A DNA stretch of 64,000 nucleotides from Akkermansia muciniphila (GTDB lineage: Bacteria > Verrucomicrobiota > Verrucomicrobiia > Opitutales > Opitutaceae), in NCBI GenBank assembly GCA_945888375.1, contig CAMCZZ010000005.1:1-64000 (forward strand). The letters are read 5' to 3'. Positions 63,852-64,000 of the stretch are shown here, piece after piece; within the stretch, counting starts at the first letter, position 1, and the number at the start of each line of letters is the position of its first letter. Under the pieces are notes generated by a model. It saw only the letters and a list, made by a program, of their open reading frames with translations. It was not told where the DNA came from and did not search any database. The position numbers and the translations under genes were made by a program.

Positions 63852-64000
63852 TTATAGGGAAGGGGTGGTTTGTGAAGCGGAGTCGAACCGCAGGTAGGCC
63901 AGGCTGAGGCACCAGGCGGCGCCGTAGTTCACCCAGCCCTCGGCGTGGCGATAGGCGCCTTCCGGGTTGAAGGGGAACATCTCGCTGCCGGGCGCGGCGG
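63852..64000 (-). CDS. C-terminal end of an unrecognised protein (partial)
   Basis: Only the last 49 residues are in the window; the 5' part lies beyond 64000. The visible end contains FPFNPEGAYRHAEGWVNYGAAW, with a hydrophobic CLSLAYLRF and a polar tail ending TTPSL. The family is not recognised, although the Trp/His/Asn-rich stretch is what glycan-active enzymes often show. The stop is 3 bp before the MFS start, so it is the next upstream member of the operon. Confidence 0.75.
   Translation of the reverse strand, partial: AAPGSEMFPFNPEGAYRHAEGWVNYGAAWCLSLAYLRFDSASQTTPSL

Overview
The window reads as a high-GC Gram-negative chromosome of the Verrucomicrobiota, most likely an Opitutaceae-like member of class Opitutae. 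This rests on gene content, not on a marker-gene comparison. The pointers are the expansion of GH29 fucosidases, sulfatases and sialate-O-acetylesterase-like proteins, secreted enzymes ending in a DxDxDGLxxLLEYA module, a TonB receptor (outer membrane), and the absence of any SusC/SusD pair. No tRNA, rRNA, CRISPR array, integrase or transposase was seen.

Left part (1-4833): a LacI-type regulator is divergent from a three-gene operon: Gfo/Idh/MocA oxidoreductase, TIM-barrel sugar isomerase/epimerase and glucuronate isomerase (uxaC). This looks like a hexuronate or derived-sugar catabolic unit. A TTTAAA-N3-TTTAAA element lies in the shared promoter region.

Housekeeping part (4830-19506): a fused MBL-fold exonuclease/ATP-dependent DNA ligase, DoxX, an AI-2E-type permease, a UvrA-family ATPase, a small tail-anchored protein, MutL (endonuclease motif degenerate), ArgH, a TonB-dependent receptor with a small Cys/His-containing exported protein, and ribosomal proteins L27 and L21. 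Several intrinsic terminators are clear here.

Glycan part (19613-64000): about 44 kb devoted almost entirely to polysaccharide breakdown. A GH42 beta-galactosidase and a giant secreted GH128-like protein are divergent from an AraR-like GntR/LacI hybrid regulator. Then, all on the minus strand, come two tightly packed blocks. The right block (from beyond 64000 down to 45895) holds an ExuT-like MFS transporter, two SASA esterases, an FAD-dependent oxidoreductase, two tandem clan GH-A enzymes, a sulfatase, two GH29, a GH116 and an exported RbsD/FucU-like mutarotase. The left block (45663-27657) holds GH16, three GH29, a GH50-like enzyme, two sulfatases, a second GH128-like protein, a SASA esterase, a decayed fragment and GH43. 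Nearly all of these have signal peptides. In total there are five GH29, three FGly-type sulfatases and three SASA proteins.

Together the locus best fits degradation of a fucose-containing, sulfated and acylated polysaccharide with galactan/glucan/xylan-like side structure. Sulfatases and esterases would strip substituents, endo- and exo-hydrolases would cut in the periplasm or outside, the mutarotase would equilibrate released sugar, and the MFS carrier would import it. The cytoplasmic GH42 and FAD enzyme may act on imported pieces. Substrate assignment is inference.
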